Part shown: in pieces, positions 17,425 to 25,865 of the stretch | Layout: each line of letters begins with the position of its first letter | Numbering within the stretch: the first letter of the stretch is position 1 | Source: Peribacillus frigoritolerans | GTDB lineage: Bacteria; Bacillota; Bacilli; Bacillales; DSM-1321 | NCBI RefSeq assembly: GCF_040250305.1 | Contig: NZ_CP158190.1 | Span: 5,240,001-5,304,000 of the forward strand | Length of the DNA stretch: 64,000 nt | Reading direction: 5' to 3' | Notes under the pieces: model-generated | Seen by the model: only the letters and a program-made list of their open reading frames with translations | What the model was told of the DNA's origin: nothing | Database searches by the model: none | Made by a program: the position numbers and the translations under genes

Positions 17425-17433
17425 TTCTGACTA
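17413..17433. other. Left attachment junction (attL) in comFA
   Basis: comFA codons for the Walker A motif end at about 17424 and unrelated A-rich sequence with two in-frame stop codons begins. This is the left prophage boundary. The exact crossover dinucleotide cannot be fixed without the right junction, which is outside the window. Confidence 0.8.
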
Positions 17434-17471
17434 CTAAAAAAATGCAAACAAAAAAAAGAAGAGCACAACGT

Positions 17472-17524
17472 GTTCAGAAAGTGCTGGTAACACTTTTTGA
17501 ACCATTCGCCTAACTAGACTAGGC
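17472..17524. other. Two inverted repeats at the left prophage end
   Basis: GTTCAGAAAGTG (17472-17483) pairs with CACTTTTTGAAC (17491-17502) with one mismatch, and GCCTA (17508-17512) pairs with TAGGC (17520-17524). They are 50-100 bp from attL and could be a terminator-like structure or part of a site for integrase accessory factors. Confidence 0.4.
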
Positions 17525-17638
17525 AAACTCCTGCTGTACCCTTCTCATGCATTTTATTACAGATGCGGAAGGTTAGCAATGTTTTGTCTTGATTCAAGCG
17601 AACCGTTGCTTTTCCTATTTAAAGGGAGCAGATTTAGT

Positions 17639-18484
17639 ATGAAGAAACGTATTGATGTAATCGCAAGTGAAGAAGCATATAACAACCTATCATCTTTCAT
17701 TGACGTAGAAGAATTAAATAAGAATGTACGAGTTTACCGAGACTTCATTAGAGTGTCTGTAAAACGTGTAGATGTACAAGCTAGATTAATTAAGTTGTTA
17801 GAGATTTTAAAGCGTCACAGTTGCAAACAAATAGGTGTGAGCTATATGTGTAAGAATACCATTGCAGCTAAGCTTGAAGTCTCTTATAAAACTGTTCAAC
17901 GTTTAATGAAAAAACTTGAAGACCTCGGCATGATCCGCCAGGTACCCATGAAGAGAAAAAAGGATATGATGCAAACAGCCAATGCCATCATTATTCAGCC
18001 TGTGAAAGATGATATGACCGGCAAGACCCCTGCGAAAGAGGTCAAGAAGTGTCCGGCCATTAAAACAAATACTTCTTTCTTAAAACAAAATATTAAAAAC
18101 AATAAACGTAAAGATGTTGCTCAATTCTCTCATGTGGATAATTCTCCAGAAAACTCTTTGAAACAAGCAAATTTCGTAGCCCATTGGGTTCCAGGTGTAT
18201 TTAGTAACCTAGTTGGTTCATTCTACGAAAAAGCTGAAACTATACAGGAATTCTGGAAGGTAATTAAGCAATGTAATAGAGTGGTGGATTATTCGACTAA
18301 CAAACGGGCATTTACAAGGAAACAGGAAATAGAAATCGGCACCAAAGCATTCAAGAAATTTGCTATGAAGATTAAGAGTGGAGTTAAGATGCATAAAGGG
18401 CAATTTGCTTACTTCAACGGCATTGTAAACAAACTTATGAATAATCTTTACTTTGATGCAGATTTTATGGACAACCATAATTAA
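17639..18484 (+). CDS. HTH-domain protein, phage/plasmid replication-initiator-like
   Basis: A 281-residue basic protein. Residues about 75-125 form a winged helix-like segment (MCKNTIAAKLEVSYKTVQRL, then MKKLEDLGMIRQVP). The middle is lysine-rich linker, and the C-terminal half contains KAFKKFAMKIKSGVKMHKG, as in a family of Bacillus helix-turn-helix proteins of unknown role. I chose the ATG at 17639 behind AAAGGGAG; the frame is open from 17579. It is the first gene inside attL and the only plus-strand gene before the cargo, so it may be a cargo regulator and not part of the main replication module. Confidence 0.7.
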   Translation: MKKRIDVIASEEAYNNLSSFIDVEELNKNVRVYRDFIRVSVKRVDVQARLIKLLEILKRHSCKQIGVSYMCKNTIAAKLEVSYKTVQRLMKKLEDLGMIRQVPMKRKKDMMQTANAIIIQPVKDDMTGKTPAKEVKKCPAIKTNTSFLKQNIKNNKRKDVAQFSHVDNSPENSLKQANFVAHWVPGVFSNLVGSFYEKAETIQEFWKVIKQCNRVVDYSTNKRAFTRKQEIEIGTKAFKKFAMKIKSGVKMHKGQFAYFNGIVNKLMNNLYFDADFMDNHN

Positions 18485-18808
18485 TCTCAGAAAAGGTGAT
18501 TATTGATTTTCTTATAGAACTAAAGGGGCAGTTTAGTGCAAGAAGGATTACTGAAACAATTAGGATAGTTATTTATACTTTCGTTTGCTAAGGTTCTAGT
18601 GAGGTCTATTTTAAAAACACGCATTGTTGCCTGTCTGAACATTTTCTTCAGTATCATAAAAAGTTCGGACCAGATTATAGGCACGAACCACTGATTTGAG
18701 ATTTCAAACAGACTGTCATGTGTGTTTAAGTAATTGGAAACAGAAATCAGGATTAAAATGATGTGGTGTTTTAACAATGTAATTAAATGATTTCTCCATC
18801 ATACTTTT
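18485..18808. other. Gene-free stretch with a dispersed cassette-border repeat
   Basis: No gene with support. An 85-codon minus-strand frame (18520-18777) lacks a ribosome site and overlaps a GGGGCAG-TTAG motif at 18517-18549 (GAACTAAAGGGGCAGTTTAG then TGCAAGAAGG). Related motifs recur at 21741, 22396 and 23051. Confidence 0.4.
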
Positions 18809-19678
18809 TCACTCACTGTTCCTATATGATAAATATTCTAAAAATCTCTTGGACGCAAGGGAAAGTGATTTTTGCTCTCTCGTTGCAATGCCAATATTTC
18901 TAAAAGCAGGAACTTCAAGCTCTTTCGCTATAATTTTGTGAGGAATACGCTGTAAAATCAATTCTGGTAATATACTGATTCCTAGTCCATTTTCCACCAT
19001 AGACATAATTGCGTAGTCATCCCATGTTGTAAAATTAACTTGCGGTGAAATATGGTGCTTCTCAAAAATTTCAGAGATTTCTGCTTTTGCTCCCTTTTCT
19101 AATAGCATAAAAGGACTGTTTAGTAATTCGTTGATTGGAAACTTTTCGCAATTAGCAAGCGGATGTTTTTGTGGAATCACTACCAGCAAACGGTCTTGCT
19201 CCAAGAAGGTAGTTTCAAGTTCTGTTTTTGACGGTAGCCGCACAAACCCGAAGTCAACACGTCCATTTATAATCCAGCTTTCAATTTCTGTATAATCACC
19301 AAGCAGAAGTTCAAAATCAATCTTTGGGTAATCCTTCTTAAAAATTCTAATAATGTTAGGGAGCCAATGGGTTGCTACGCTGGAAAATGTCCCAATACGG
19401 ATCATCCCAGAATGCATATCGTGTAAGTCTTCGATCTGCGTCATTAAGATTTCATGCTCATTACAGATTCGCTTTAATTGGGGCAGTAACTTTAAGCCAT
19501 CCGAGGTTAAACTGATACCGGCACGTCCTCTTTCGAAAAGGAAAACCCCCCATTCCGTTTCTAAATCGTTAATCATACGGCTGATTCCAGACTGTGTATA
19601 GTCCAATGCTTCGGCAGCTTTGGTAAAGCTACCAAATTCTACTGCTTTGATAAATGCCATATATTTTTGGATATTCAT
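18809..19678 (-). CDS. LysR-family transcriptional regulator
   Basis: A 289-residue LTTR with the N-terminal winged helix (YMAFIKAVEFGSFTKAAEAL, SGISRMINDLE) and the effector-binding domain of the CynR/CysL type. Start ATG at 19678 follows GGAGGAAAGAGAC. It is divergent from the YbaK-domain gene with 128 bp between them, the usual arrangement for control of that target. Neither gene is a phage structural or replication function. Confidence 0.93.
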   Translation of the reverse strand: MNIQKYMAFIKAVEFGSFTKAAEALDYTQSGISRMINDLETEWGVFLFERGRAGISLTSDGLKLLPQLKRICNEHEILMTQIEDLHDMHSGMIRIGTFSSVATHWLPNIIRIFKKDYPKIDFELLLGDYTEIESWIINGRVDFGFVRLPSKTELETTFLEQDRLLVVIPQKHPLANCEKFPINELLNSPFMLLEKGAKAEISEIFEKHHISPQVNFTTWDDYAIMSMVENGLGISILPELILQRIPHKIIAKELEVPAFRNIGIATREQKSLSLASKRFLEYLSYRNSE

Positions 19679-19806
19679 GTCTCTTTCCTCCAATCATCTG
19701 GTTTAGTCATGGACATCATGAAAAACATTCGTTTTTGTAATACATGTGAATATGATAAGTTATTACTAATAAAAATTCAAATTGGGAAAGGAAAAGGTAT
19801 TTAAGG

Positions 19807-20346
19807 ATGTTTTTTGTGAGTGATATTATGGAAAAAGCACCAGACAGCTATAAGGCTCCACTACAAGAAATGGTCTACGAAGCATTGACAAAGTTACAGA
19901 TTGCATTTGAACGAGTGAATACAGATGAAGCAATTTCAATGGAGGACTGTATCGAGATCAATCAAAAATTGAATGTGAAAATGGTAAAAACGCTGTTCCT
20001 CTGCAATAGTAAAAAGACAGAATTTTATTTATTTATCACTACCGCAGATAAGCTATTCAAATCAAAGGATTTCAGCAATGCACTCGGCATTTCACGCGTA
20101 TCCTTTGCTCCTGCAGAGCTGATGGAAAATATTTTGGGCGTAAAAATCGGCGCTGCTACTGTATTTGGCGTTTTAATGGATAAGGGAAATCTTGTGCAGG
20201 TTGTCTTTGATAAGGATGTGCTTTTGGAAGAGTGGTATGGATGTAGCGATGGGACTACAACCGGATATATGAAAGTCAAAACAAAGCTGGTCGTCAATAA
20301 CTTCCTAACCTATGCAAAGCACATTCCGACTGTGATTGAAATGTGA
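19807..20346 (+). CDS. YbaK/ProX-type aminoacyl-tRNA deacylase domain protein
   Basis: The 179-residue product has the YbaK/aminoacyl-tRNA editing fold: an N-terminal region ending FERVNTDEAISMEDCIEI, the core KMVKTLFLCNSKKTEFYLFI, and SRVSFAPAELMENILGVKIG plus AATVFGVLMDK. Length and order are those of PrdX-type free-standing Ala/Cys-tRNA(Pro) editing proteins. AAAAGGT precedes the ATG at 19807. Probable role: hydrolysis of mischarged tRNA. It is divergent from a LysR gene and followed by an EamA transporter. Confidence 0.85.
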   Translation: MFFVSDIMEKAPDSYKAPLQEMVYEALTKLQIAFERVNTDEAISMEDCIEINQKLNVKMVKTLFLCNSKKTEFYLFITTADKLFKSKDFSNALGISRVSFAPAELMENILGVKIGAATVFGVLMDKGNLVQVVFDKDVLLEEWYGCSDGTTTGYMKVKTKLVVNNFLTYAKHIPTVIEM

Positions 20347-20475
20347 AATGCAGAAAAAGAATGTGATTAAAATGAAAAGTGCATATTTTATTTGAAACAT
20401 GCGCACAAATCGGTGTAAGTATTGCCACCCTGCATATTATCGAGGTCTGTGATCGCTTATATTAAAAAAGGTTAA

Positions 20476-20508
20476 GAATCTACGAAATATAAGCTGTTTC
20501 GCAGATTC
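20476..20508 (+). promoter_or_regulatory. Hairpin in front of the EamA transporter gene
   Basis: GAATCTACGAAA (20476-20487) and TTTCGCAGATTC (20497-20508) form a stem with one mismatch and a 9-nt loop. It ends just before the ribosome site AGGAGAAG and could be an operator or translational attenuator; no T tract is present. Confidence 0.45.
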
Positions 20509-20521
20509 GTAGGAGAAGACG

Positions 20522-21415
20522 ATGAAATCTAAAATTCAGTTTATATTATCAATGATTATTTTCGGTACAATTGGTTTAGTTGTTCGATACATTGATCTAT
20601 CTTCGAGCGAAAGAGCTTTACTAAGCAGTTTCATAGGATGCTTATTCTTACTGTTAATATTCTTCATGAGTAAGAAGAAAATATCATGGAATTTAGTTAA
20701 ATCTAATGCTTTATTTTTGATTCTCTCAGGTATTGCATTGGGAGGGAATTGGATCTTTCTTTATCAATCCTACGATCATACAACACTTGCCAATGCAACG
20801 CTAGGTTATTATTTTGCACCTGTGTTTGTGATGGTTCTTTCTCCCTTTGTACTTCGGGAACAATTATCCATTAAAAAAATTGTGTGTATTGGTGTAGCAA
20901 TCATTGGTATGTTAATGATTGTAGGAGAAGGCGTGAGTGCATCCAAATCAGATGACATACTTGGACTTTCCTTTGGATTAATCGCAGCTGCATTTTATGC
21001 CGCATTATTGCTTTTAAATAAATTTATTGAAGATATTGGAAGGTTAGAGCTGACCATCATTCAGCTTGGAACAACCACTTTACTTCTAATGCCATATGTT
21101 TTCCTTACTGAAGGATTTGGTATCTTTGAAGTATCAAGTTCTTCCATTCCTTTTATTTTAATTTTAGGGATCATCAATACAGGAATTGGGTTTTGGTTAT
21201 TTTTCTCTGGTATGGAAAAATTAAAAGGACAGAGTATAGCTATGCTAAGTTATGTAGATCCATTTGTAGCTATATTGATTTCTGCAATTATTCTGAAAGA
21301 ACAAATGACAATTGTTCAAATGCTTGGTGGGGCATTGCTATTAGGCTCTACATTTGTTAGTGAAATTAAATCAGTCAACTTTTCAAAACAATTAATGAAA
21401 ACACCAGCTGAATAA
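20522..21415 (+). CDS. DMT-superfamily EamA transporter
   Basis: A 297-residue integral membrane protein with about ten hydrophobic segments in two EamA repeats (around 5-135 and 150-285). GIALGGNWIFLYQSYDHTTL is the typical first-repeat motif, and INTGIGFWLFFSGMEKLKGQ lies in the second. Such proteins export metabolites or amino acids; the substrate cannot be told from sequence. AGGAGAAG precedes the ATG. It is downstream of the LysR/YbaK pair and may be co-regulated. Confidence 0.92.
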   Translation: MKSKIQFILSMIIFGTIGLVVRYIDLSSSERALLSSFIGCLFLLLIFFMSKKKISWNLVKSNALFLILSGIALGGNWIFLYQSYDHTTLANATLGYYFAPVFVMVLSPFVLREQLSIKKIVCIGVAIIGMLMIVGEGVSASKSDDILGLSFGLIAAAFYAALLLLNKFIEDIGRLELTIIQLGTTTLLLMPYVFLTEGFGIFEVSSSSIPFILILGIINTGIGFWLFFSGMEKLKGQSIAMLSYVDPFVAILISAIILKEQMTIVQMLGGALLLGSTFVSEIKSVNFSKQLMKTPAE

Positions 21416-21812
21416 CGTTAAGAAGTGGGAAGCATTCGTTTCCACTGTTTTATCTTAAGCATAGTATTACTCTAAGAAGAAGCATGATTAGTGTAGAAGA
21501 GTAGGATAAATTTATCTTACTTTTTTTGTTTTAGCAATTCTAAGTCTTAATAATAGCCCTTATGTAAATGCAGGTATAGAAGGTATATAATATGCTATGG
21601 ATTAAAATTTAATATCCCACAATACAAGCTAATATTAGTCAGTCTTATTCCATTAAAGGGAGCGATTCTTTAATAAAGATCTCTTTTCTTAATGAACTAA
21701 CGGGTGCGTTAGTTCTTTAACAGGGGGTGCTTCGGCAGCCTTTTGGGGGCAGGTTAGTGAAAGAGGGTTATGGTAAACTTAACTTATGGAAAATACAAAA
21801 AAGGTATTTTAT
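21416..21812. other. Gene-free stretch with inverted repeats
   Basis: No supported ORF. A perfect inverted repeat GAACTAAC-GGGTGC-GTTAGTTC lies at 21694-21715, followed by GGGGGTGCTTCGGCAGCC (21723-21740) that can form a small hairpin, and by a GGGGGCAGGTTAGTGAAAGA copy of the dispersed border repeat at 21743. This may be a terminator and cassette junction. Confidence 0.45.
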
Positions 21813-22325
21813 ATGAGACGAAATATTATTATTTTCATTACATTTGGAGTTGTTCTTCTATTATCGGTATTTTTATTTAATCATACTTTCTCTCGCTCTT
21901 ATCATCATATATTTACGAAAACAACAGATTTAAGTAAAGAAAACATTGAAGGGTTATTTTTAAATGATGATTTTTATAGTGAAGCAATCACAAAAAGGTA
22001 TGGGAAGAAAACAGAACAAAGTAGGAATGTAACAAATTATGATTATTTTGAGTTAAAGAAAGGAATTGAAATAGCAGTAAGTGAAACAGGAAACATTACG
22101 AGATTTATTATAACTAACAGTAGTTTAGAGACTATAAAAGGAATAAAAATTGGTGACAAAAAGGAAGATGTAATAAAAGTATATGGAAAGAATTATTATT
22201 TTCGCTCGGAACAAGGAGTAGATATTATCGGTTATGTAGATAAAAAAAGCGATACATCCATAGAATTCTGGTTATTTGATGGTAAAGTTGATATTTATAA
22301 ACTTGATAATAAATCAATGAAGTGA
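21813..22325 (+). CDS. Membrane-anchored protein of unknown function
   Basis: The 170-residue product has an N-terminal membrane anchor (IIIFITFGVVLLLSVFLF) and an extracytoplasmic domain of about 140 residues containing ETIKGIKIGDKKEDVIKVYG, a short motif seen in several Bacillus secreted proteins of unknown role. I chose the ATG at 21813 because AAAAAAGG lies 8 nt upstream; an in-frame ATG at 21786 lacks a ribosome site. No family name can be given. Confidence 0.65.
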   Translation: MRRNIIIFITFGVVLLLSVFLFNHTFSRSYHHIFTKTTDLSKENIEGLFLNDDFYSEAITKRYGKKTEQSRNVTNYDYFELKKGIEIAVSETGNITRFIITNSSLETIKGIKIGDKKEDVIKVYGKNYYFRSEQGVDIIGYVDKKSDTSIEFWLFDGKVDIYKLDNKSMK

Positions 22326-22518
22326 AAGTAATTTATCGGATTGCTATTTATTTTCCACTTTCGGTTGTAATAAATGTGAATAATTGTACTTAAAGTAACG
22401 GTGCAGGTTAGTTGAAGAAGGATTTATATCCGAAGTTAAAGAATAACTAATGAATTACAATACTTATTTTGTTAATGGTGTCAGGTTCGTTTAAGAAAAA
22501 ATTAAAAGGAGAACAACT

Positions 22519-22977
22519 TTGATAAAAAAAATCGATATAACTAATCCTAAATTAGCTGAGGAAGTATTAAACATTCAATTACCTTCTTATATGGTAGAGG
22601 CAGAGTTAATTCATTTTTATGAAATACCGCCATTAAAAGATACAGTTGACACGTTACAACAATCCGGTGAAACTTTCTATGGGTATTACTTACATGAAGA
22701 GTTAAGTGGAGTCATTTCTATAAAAGTTGAAAAAGGTGTAATCGATATACATCGTCTAATGGTTCATCCAACACATTTTAGAAAAGGAATTTCCAAAATG
22801 TTATTAGAATTCATTGAAAACAATGAGGAAGATATTGAAACAATAATAGTATCAACGGGTTCTAAAAATACACCAGCAATAAATTTCTATGAAAAAAATG
22901 GTTTCTCAATTACAGGAGAAACAAATGTGACAGAACGTCTATCTGTAACTTCTTTTAAAAAGAAAATTAAATATTAA
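22519..22977 (+). CDS. GNAT-family N-acetyltransferase
   Basis: A 152-residue acetyl-CoA-dependent N-acetyltransferase. The fold is supported by VIDIHRLMVHPTHFRKGISK (acetyl-CoA loop, with the usual R/QxxGxG/A degenerate as RKGISK) and NTPAINFYEKNGFSITGE. TTG start at 22519 follows AAAGGAGAACAAC. Substrate unknown. Confidence 0.88.
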   Translation: MIKKIDITNPKLAEEVLNIQLPSYMVEAELIHFYEIPPLKDTVDTLQQSGETFYGYYLHEELSGVISIKVEKGVIDIHRLMVHPTHFRKGISKMLLEFIENNEEDIETIIVSTGSKNTPAINFYEKNGFSITGETNVTERLSVTSFKKKIKY

Positions 22978-23017
22978 ATAAAGTCTTATTAAGCTATTAG
23001 GTGCGTTAGCTGAAAAT

Positions 23018-23047
23018 CGGAGCTGTCTTTAAGGCAGCTTTTTCTTA
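23018..23047 (+). terminator. Terminator-like hairpin after the GNAT gene
   Basis: GGAGCTGTC-TTTAA-GGCAGCT is a short imperfect stem followed by TTTTCTT, 40 nt after the GNAT stop codon. Confidence 0.55.
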
Positions 23048-23217
23048 TTGAACAAACGGGGCAGATTTGTGAAAGAAGAAAACGAATTGATTGGTGTTGA
23101 ATTAAATACCTAACTATATTTTTTTATCGCTGAGAAGGAAGAAATATTTAGACAGTTGGTCAGAATGAATAAGAAAAAAGAGTCGGCAAAGCGACCCTCC
23201 TCTAAAGTTCTACGTGT

Positions 23218-24036
23218 TTAACTTGTTAAATATTTATTCAACGCTTGTTGTAAAGTTCCTAATGTTTGTGCTTTATCATGTAGTCTAATTCCTAAGCGTA
23301 CCATATTTCTAACCACTTCAGCTCTTAACCCGGTAATCACAGTGGTACACCCCATTAATGAAGTGCCGTCAATAATCTTCATTAAATGATCAATTACTTC
23401 AGGCTCCATTTCCATAATTCCAGATAAGTCAATTATCAATGTTTGAATACGTAATTTACCAATCTCCACTAAAACTTTTTCCTCGAGAATATTCGTTCGG
23501 TATATATCAACTGAACCAATTAAAGGTAAAATACATATAGTGGGTGTTATTGGTATTATAGGCACCGAAAGGTTTTCAACCAATTCTTTTTGAGCCATTA
23601 TCAATTTATCTTTGTATTGAGAATATGTGATAAAAAAAGTATTTAAAAACTTGTCTACTTGATTATTAATTTGTTTTTCTACCGAAAAAAATTCTTCAGT
23701 TATATTATTCGTTACCATGTTAAATTCTTGTAGGTTCCTCCACAATGTTCTTCGAATGGCTTGTATCCACTCTAATTTGAAATATAAAGGTATTTCGTGT
23801 GTCGCCCAAGCTATACCTTCTTTTTTAGCAAATGATTGAAGTTCTTTTTCTTCACCCTTAATAATGTATTGAACCAGCTTGTGGGCATTATTTATCAGGT
23901 CAATATTACCAATCGTTAAAATTTCTTCAATTTTGTCTTTCACATTAAATGCTTCGTTTAATAATGAACCTTCAAAATCCTCTTTATTTTCTTGGATGAA
24001 TTCCAATAATTTATATGTATCTAGTGACTCCTTCAT
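23218..24036 (-). CDS. RsbR-like STAS domain protein
   Basis: A 272-residue protein with an N-terminal helical sensor-like domain (about 1-150) and a C-terminal STAS domain (about 155-270: LSVPIIPITPTICILPLIGS, IQTLIIDLSGIMEMEPEVID, TSLMGCTTVITGLRAEVVRN). This is the layout of RsbR co-antagonists of the stressosome that controls SigB. Partner and ligand are unknown. A phosphorylatable Thr/Ser is expected near the DLSG loop; the position normally before that loop is I/E here, so phosphorylation may differ. Confidence 0.87.
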   Translation of the reverse strand: MKESLDTYKLLEFIQENKEDFEGSLLNEAFNVKDKIEEILTIGNIDLINNAHKLVQYIIKGEEKELQSFAKKEGIAWATHEIPLYFKLEWIQAIRRTLWRNLQEFNMVTNNITEEFFSVEKQINNQVDKFLNTFFITYSQYKDKLIMAQKELVENLSVPIIPITPTICILPLIGSVDIYRTNILEEKVLVEIGKLRIQTLIIDLSGIMEMEPEVIDHLMKIIDGTSLMGCTTVITGLRAEVVRNMVRLGIRLHDKAQTLGTLQQALNKYLTS

Positions 24037-24410
24037 AATTTAATCCCCCTTTTTATATATACCAAAAGCACAATTACCCATTTAATTTAATTTCTAAACC
24101 CGTTTACACTATAATCTTCTAATTTAAAGGGAAAATGATATTTATGTTAATTAATATATTAAGATTTCTACGTAAACTAACGGGTGTGAGTCCATAGGGC
24201 ACGAAATGAGGCTATTATATGAGTGGTCTCTTTTTTTATTTGTTCAGCGAATCCTAAAGAAAAAGGGGAAAAAAATATTCGGAAATATAAGTGATCCACC
24301 ACAAATCCCTTACTGGATAAACATGAGGTGATTTATAATGAGGATATTGATATTACGGAGTTAGTTAAGAAGGTTAGTCCAAAAATATGAGGCCGTTATA
24401 AAACAAAAAT
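24037..24410. other. Gene-free stretch with possible gene remnant
   Basis: A frame without a start codon on the plus strand (about 24305-24391) reads NPLLDKHEVIYNEDIDITEL then VKKVSPKI and a stop. It looks like the C-terminal scrap of a protein, but I do not recognise it. A CTAACGGGTGTGAG copy of the dispersed border motif lies at 24178. Confidence 0.35.
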
Positions 24411-24439
24411 AAGCCCCTACTCAAAGCGAGTAAGGGCTT
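24411..24439 (-). terminator. Terminator of the yolD-like gene
   Basis: AAGCCCCTACTC (24411-24422) pairs with GAGTAAGGGCTT (24428-24439) with one mismatch; on the minus strand it is followed by ATTTTTGTTTT. Nearly the same hairpin occurs at 25557 and 26153. Confidence 0.8.
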
Positions 24440-24442
24440 TTA

Positions 24443-24787
24443 TTAATCCTTAACGATTACACTAACGATATCACTAAATTGAATGTACTTAAAGGAACTA
24501 TCTTTCTTTTGAATGCGTAACTCTTTCGTGACAGGATGAATGTACCCACAATAACCATGCAATTCTTTTGGATTTCCCTTATTATGCAATCTGAAACTTA
24601 TCGGTAAATGATATTCCATAGCATAATGAATGTTGTTTTCAAATTCTTCAACCTGGTATTCATCAAGGACTGGCTGTTTATTTAAGAAATAATCAACCTC
24701 ACCTATTTTTTTATTTAAGGCTTTATGTTCTGGCATAATCAATGCTGCTTGCCATTTAACAAGCCCTCTATCACGAATTGTACTCAT
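24443..24787 (-). CDS. YolD-like family protein
   Basis: A 114-residue YolD-like protein. The family signature is the N-terminal IRDRGLVKWQAALIMPEHKA, and the C-terminal half is the small beta domain typical of YolD. In other Bacillus phages and chromosomes such genes often sit beside a Y-family polymerase (UvrX) under SOS control; no polymerase gene is present here. I chose the ATG at 24787 behind GGAGGAAAC. A LexA-type box lies 33 bp upstream of the start. Confidence 0.82.
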   Translation of the reverse strand: MSTIRDRGLVKWQAALIMPEHKALNKKIGEVDYFLNKQPVLDEYQVEEFENNIHYAMEYHLPISFRLHNKGNPKELHGYCGYIHPVTKELRIQKKDSSFKYIQFSDIVSVIVKD

Positions 24788-24819
24788 CAGAAAGTTTCCT
24801 CCTCTACATCCATTATACA

Positions 24820-24833
24820 CGAACGAATGTTCT
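24820..24833 (-). promoter_or_regulatory. LexA (DinR) box in front of the yolD-like gene
   Basis: CGAACGAATGTTCT fits the Bacillus SOS box CGAACRNRYGTTYC except for the last base. It lies between the divergent cupin 3' end and the yolD-like gene, close to its start, so DNA-damage induction is likely. Confidence 0.75.
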
Positions 24834-24894
24834 TGTTGGAGTCAAAAAAAAATTCCTTCCCCGATTATGGAGAAGAGTATTTTTTAGGGATGAT

Positions 24895-25485
24895 CTATTG
24901 CCACAACCGCTGCCCTTCTTCCGCAGCCAATGCATCTGCCTTGGTAACATGAACAGTACCAAATGGATGGTGAGGAGGTGCATATATCGAGTAAAGTTTT
25001 AGCGGAACATTACCTGTATTGGTTAAATTATGCCATGTGCCAGCAGGTATCATTATTGCATAATCATCATAGACGTTTTTTACAAAGTTTAAATTATCCT
25101 GTCTATTACCCATTTGAACAACCCCTTGACCTTGTTCAACACGTAAAAATTGGTCAACGTTAGGGTGAATTTCTAAACCTATATCTTCACCAACTTTAAG
25201 ACTCATCAATGTAACTTGCAAATGTTTCCCTGTCCATAAAGCGGTACGGTAGGTAGTGTTTTGTTTCGTAGCCTCATTGATATTCACTACAAATGGTTTT
25301 GGTCCATAATCTTTTACCTCAATATTATTTCTTCCGTTTGATGATTGTAAAAAACCCAATTGGTTAGCATTATTAACACACCAATAATCATGATTTCTTA
25401 CATAGTTATACATTGGTACATTAACATAATAAGGATTTTGATATTGATAAGGATGGATATAAGGAATATAGTACATTTTTCTCAA
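24895..25485 (-). CDS. Cupin domain protein
   Basis: A 196-residue protein. Residues 1-45 are rich in Y, P and N (YIPYIHPYQYQNPYYVNVPM), reminiscent of spore or surface-associated proteins. Residues about 85-185 form a cupin barrel with motif 1 around GLEIHPNVDQFLRVEQGQGV and motif 2 around IPAGTWHNLTNTG, including metal-ligand histidines. Catalytic role unknown. Confidence 0.85.
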   Translation of the reverse strand: MRKMYYIPYIHPYQYQNPYYVNVPMYNYVRNHDYWCVNNANQLGFLQSSNGRNNIEVKDYGPKPFVVNINEATKQNTTYRTALWTGKHLQVTLMSLKVGEDIGLEIHPNVDQFLRVEQGQGVVQMGNRQDNLNFVKNVYDDYAIMIPAGTWHNLTNTGNVPLKLYSIYAPPHHPFGTVHVTKADALAAEEGQRLWQ

Positions 25486-25865
25486 CCCTTCACAATTAAT
25501 AAAATTATCATATGCACTAATTAAGTGAATGTACTTGAAACACAGCTATAAATAAAAAATGCCCCTACTCAAAGCGAGTAAGGGCTTTTCAATTTATCGC
25601 ATTCAAAAACAAGGTGTAAACTTATGGTATACATATTATTCTTTTGTATTCATTCTACATAACAAAAAACCCTCTTAATTAAGAGAAAGGTTTTTTTGAT
25701 GGTGTTTAAAAAGGATTATTTAAAGTGTATTCATTTAATTAACTTTTATTCATCCAACACACAAAAAAAGCCTACTCACTAAGAGGAGGGCTTTGAAAGA
25801 TGGAGGTAGAGCGTGGGGATAGTACCGTAATTTTATTTTCTCCGTTCTTTTTCTTAATATTCATC
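25486..25865. other. Terminator-rich spacer
   Basis: No gene. It contains three hairpins: 25557-25589 (GCCCCTACTC/GAGTAAGGGC), 25665-25698 (AAACCCTCTT with AAGAGAAAGGTTT) and 25764-25794 (AAAGCC/GGCTTT), each with T tracts. They probably end transcription of the small Q-rich gene and insulate the cupin gene. Confidence 0.6.
25557..25589 (-). terminator. Terminator-like hairpin, copy 2 of the GCCCCTACTC family
   Basis: GCCCCTACTC-AAAGC-GAGTAAGGGC is the same hairpin as at 24411, followed on the minus strand by ATTTTTTATTT. It is upstream of the cupin gene. Confidence 0.75.

Noticed and set aside
18520-18777. 85-codon minus-strand frame after the HTH gene
   Set aside because: No ribosome site, overlaps a dispersed repeat motif, odd composition.
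24305-24391. NPLLDKHEVIYNEDIDITEL frame as a gene
   Set aside because: No start codon and only about 28 codons; reported only as a possible remnant.
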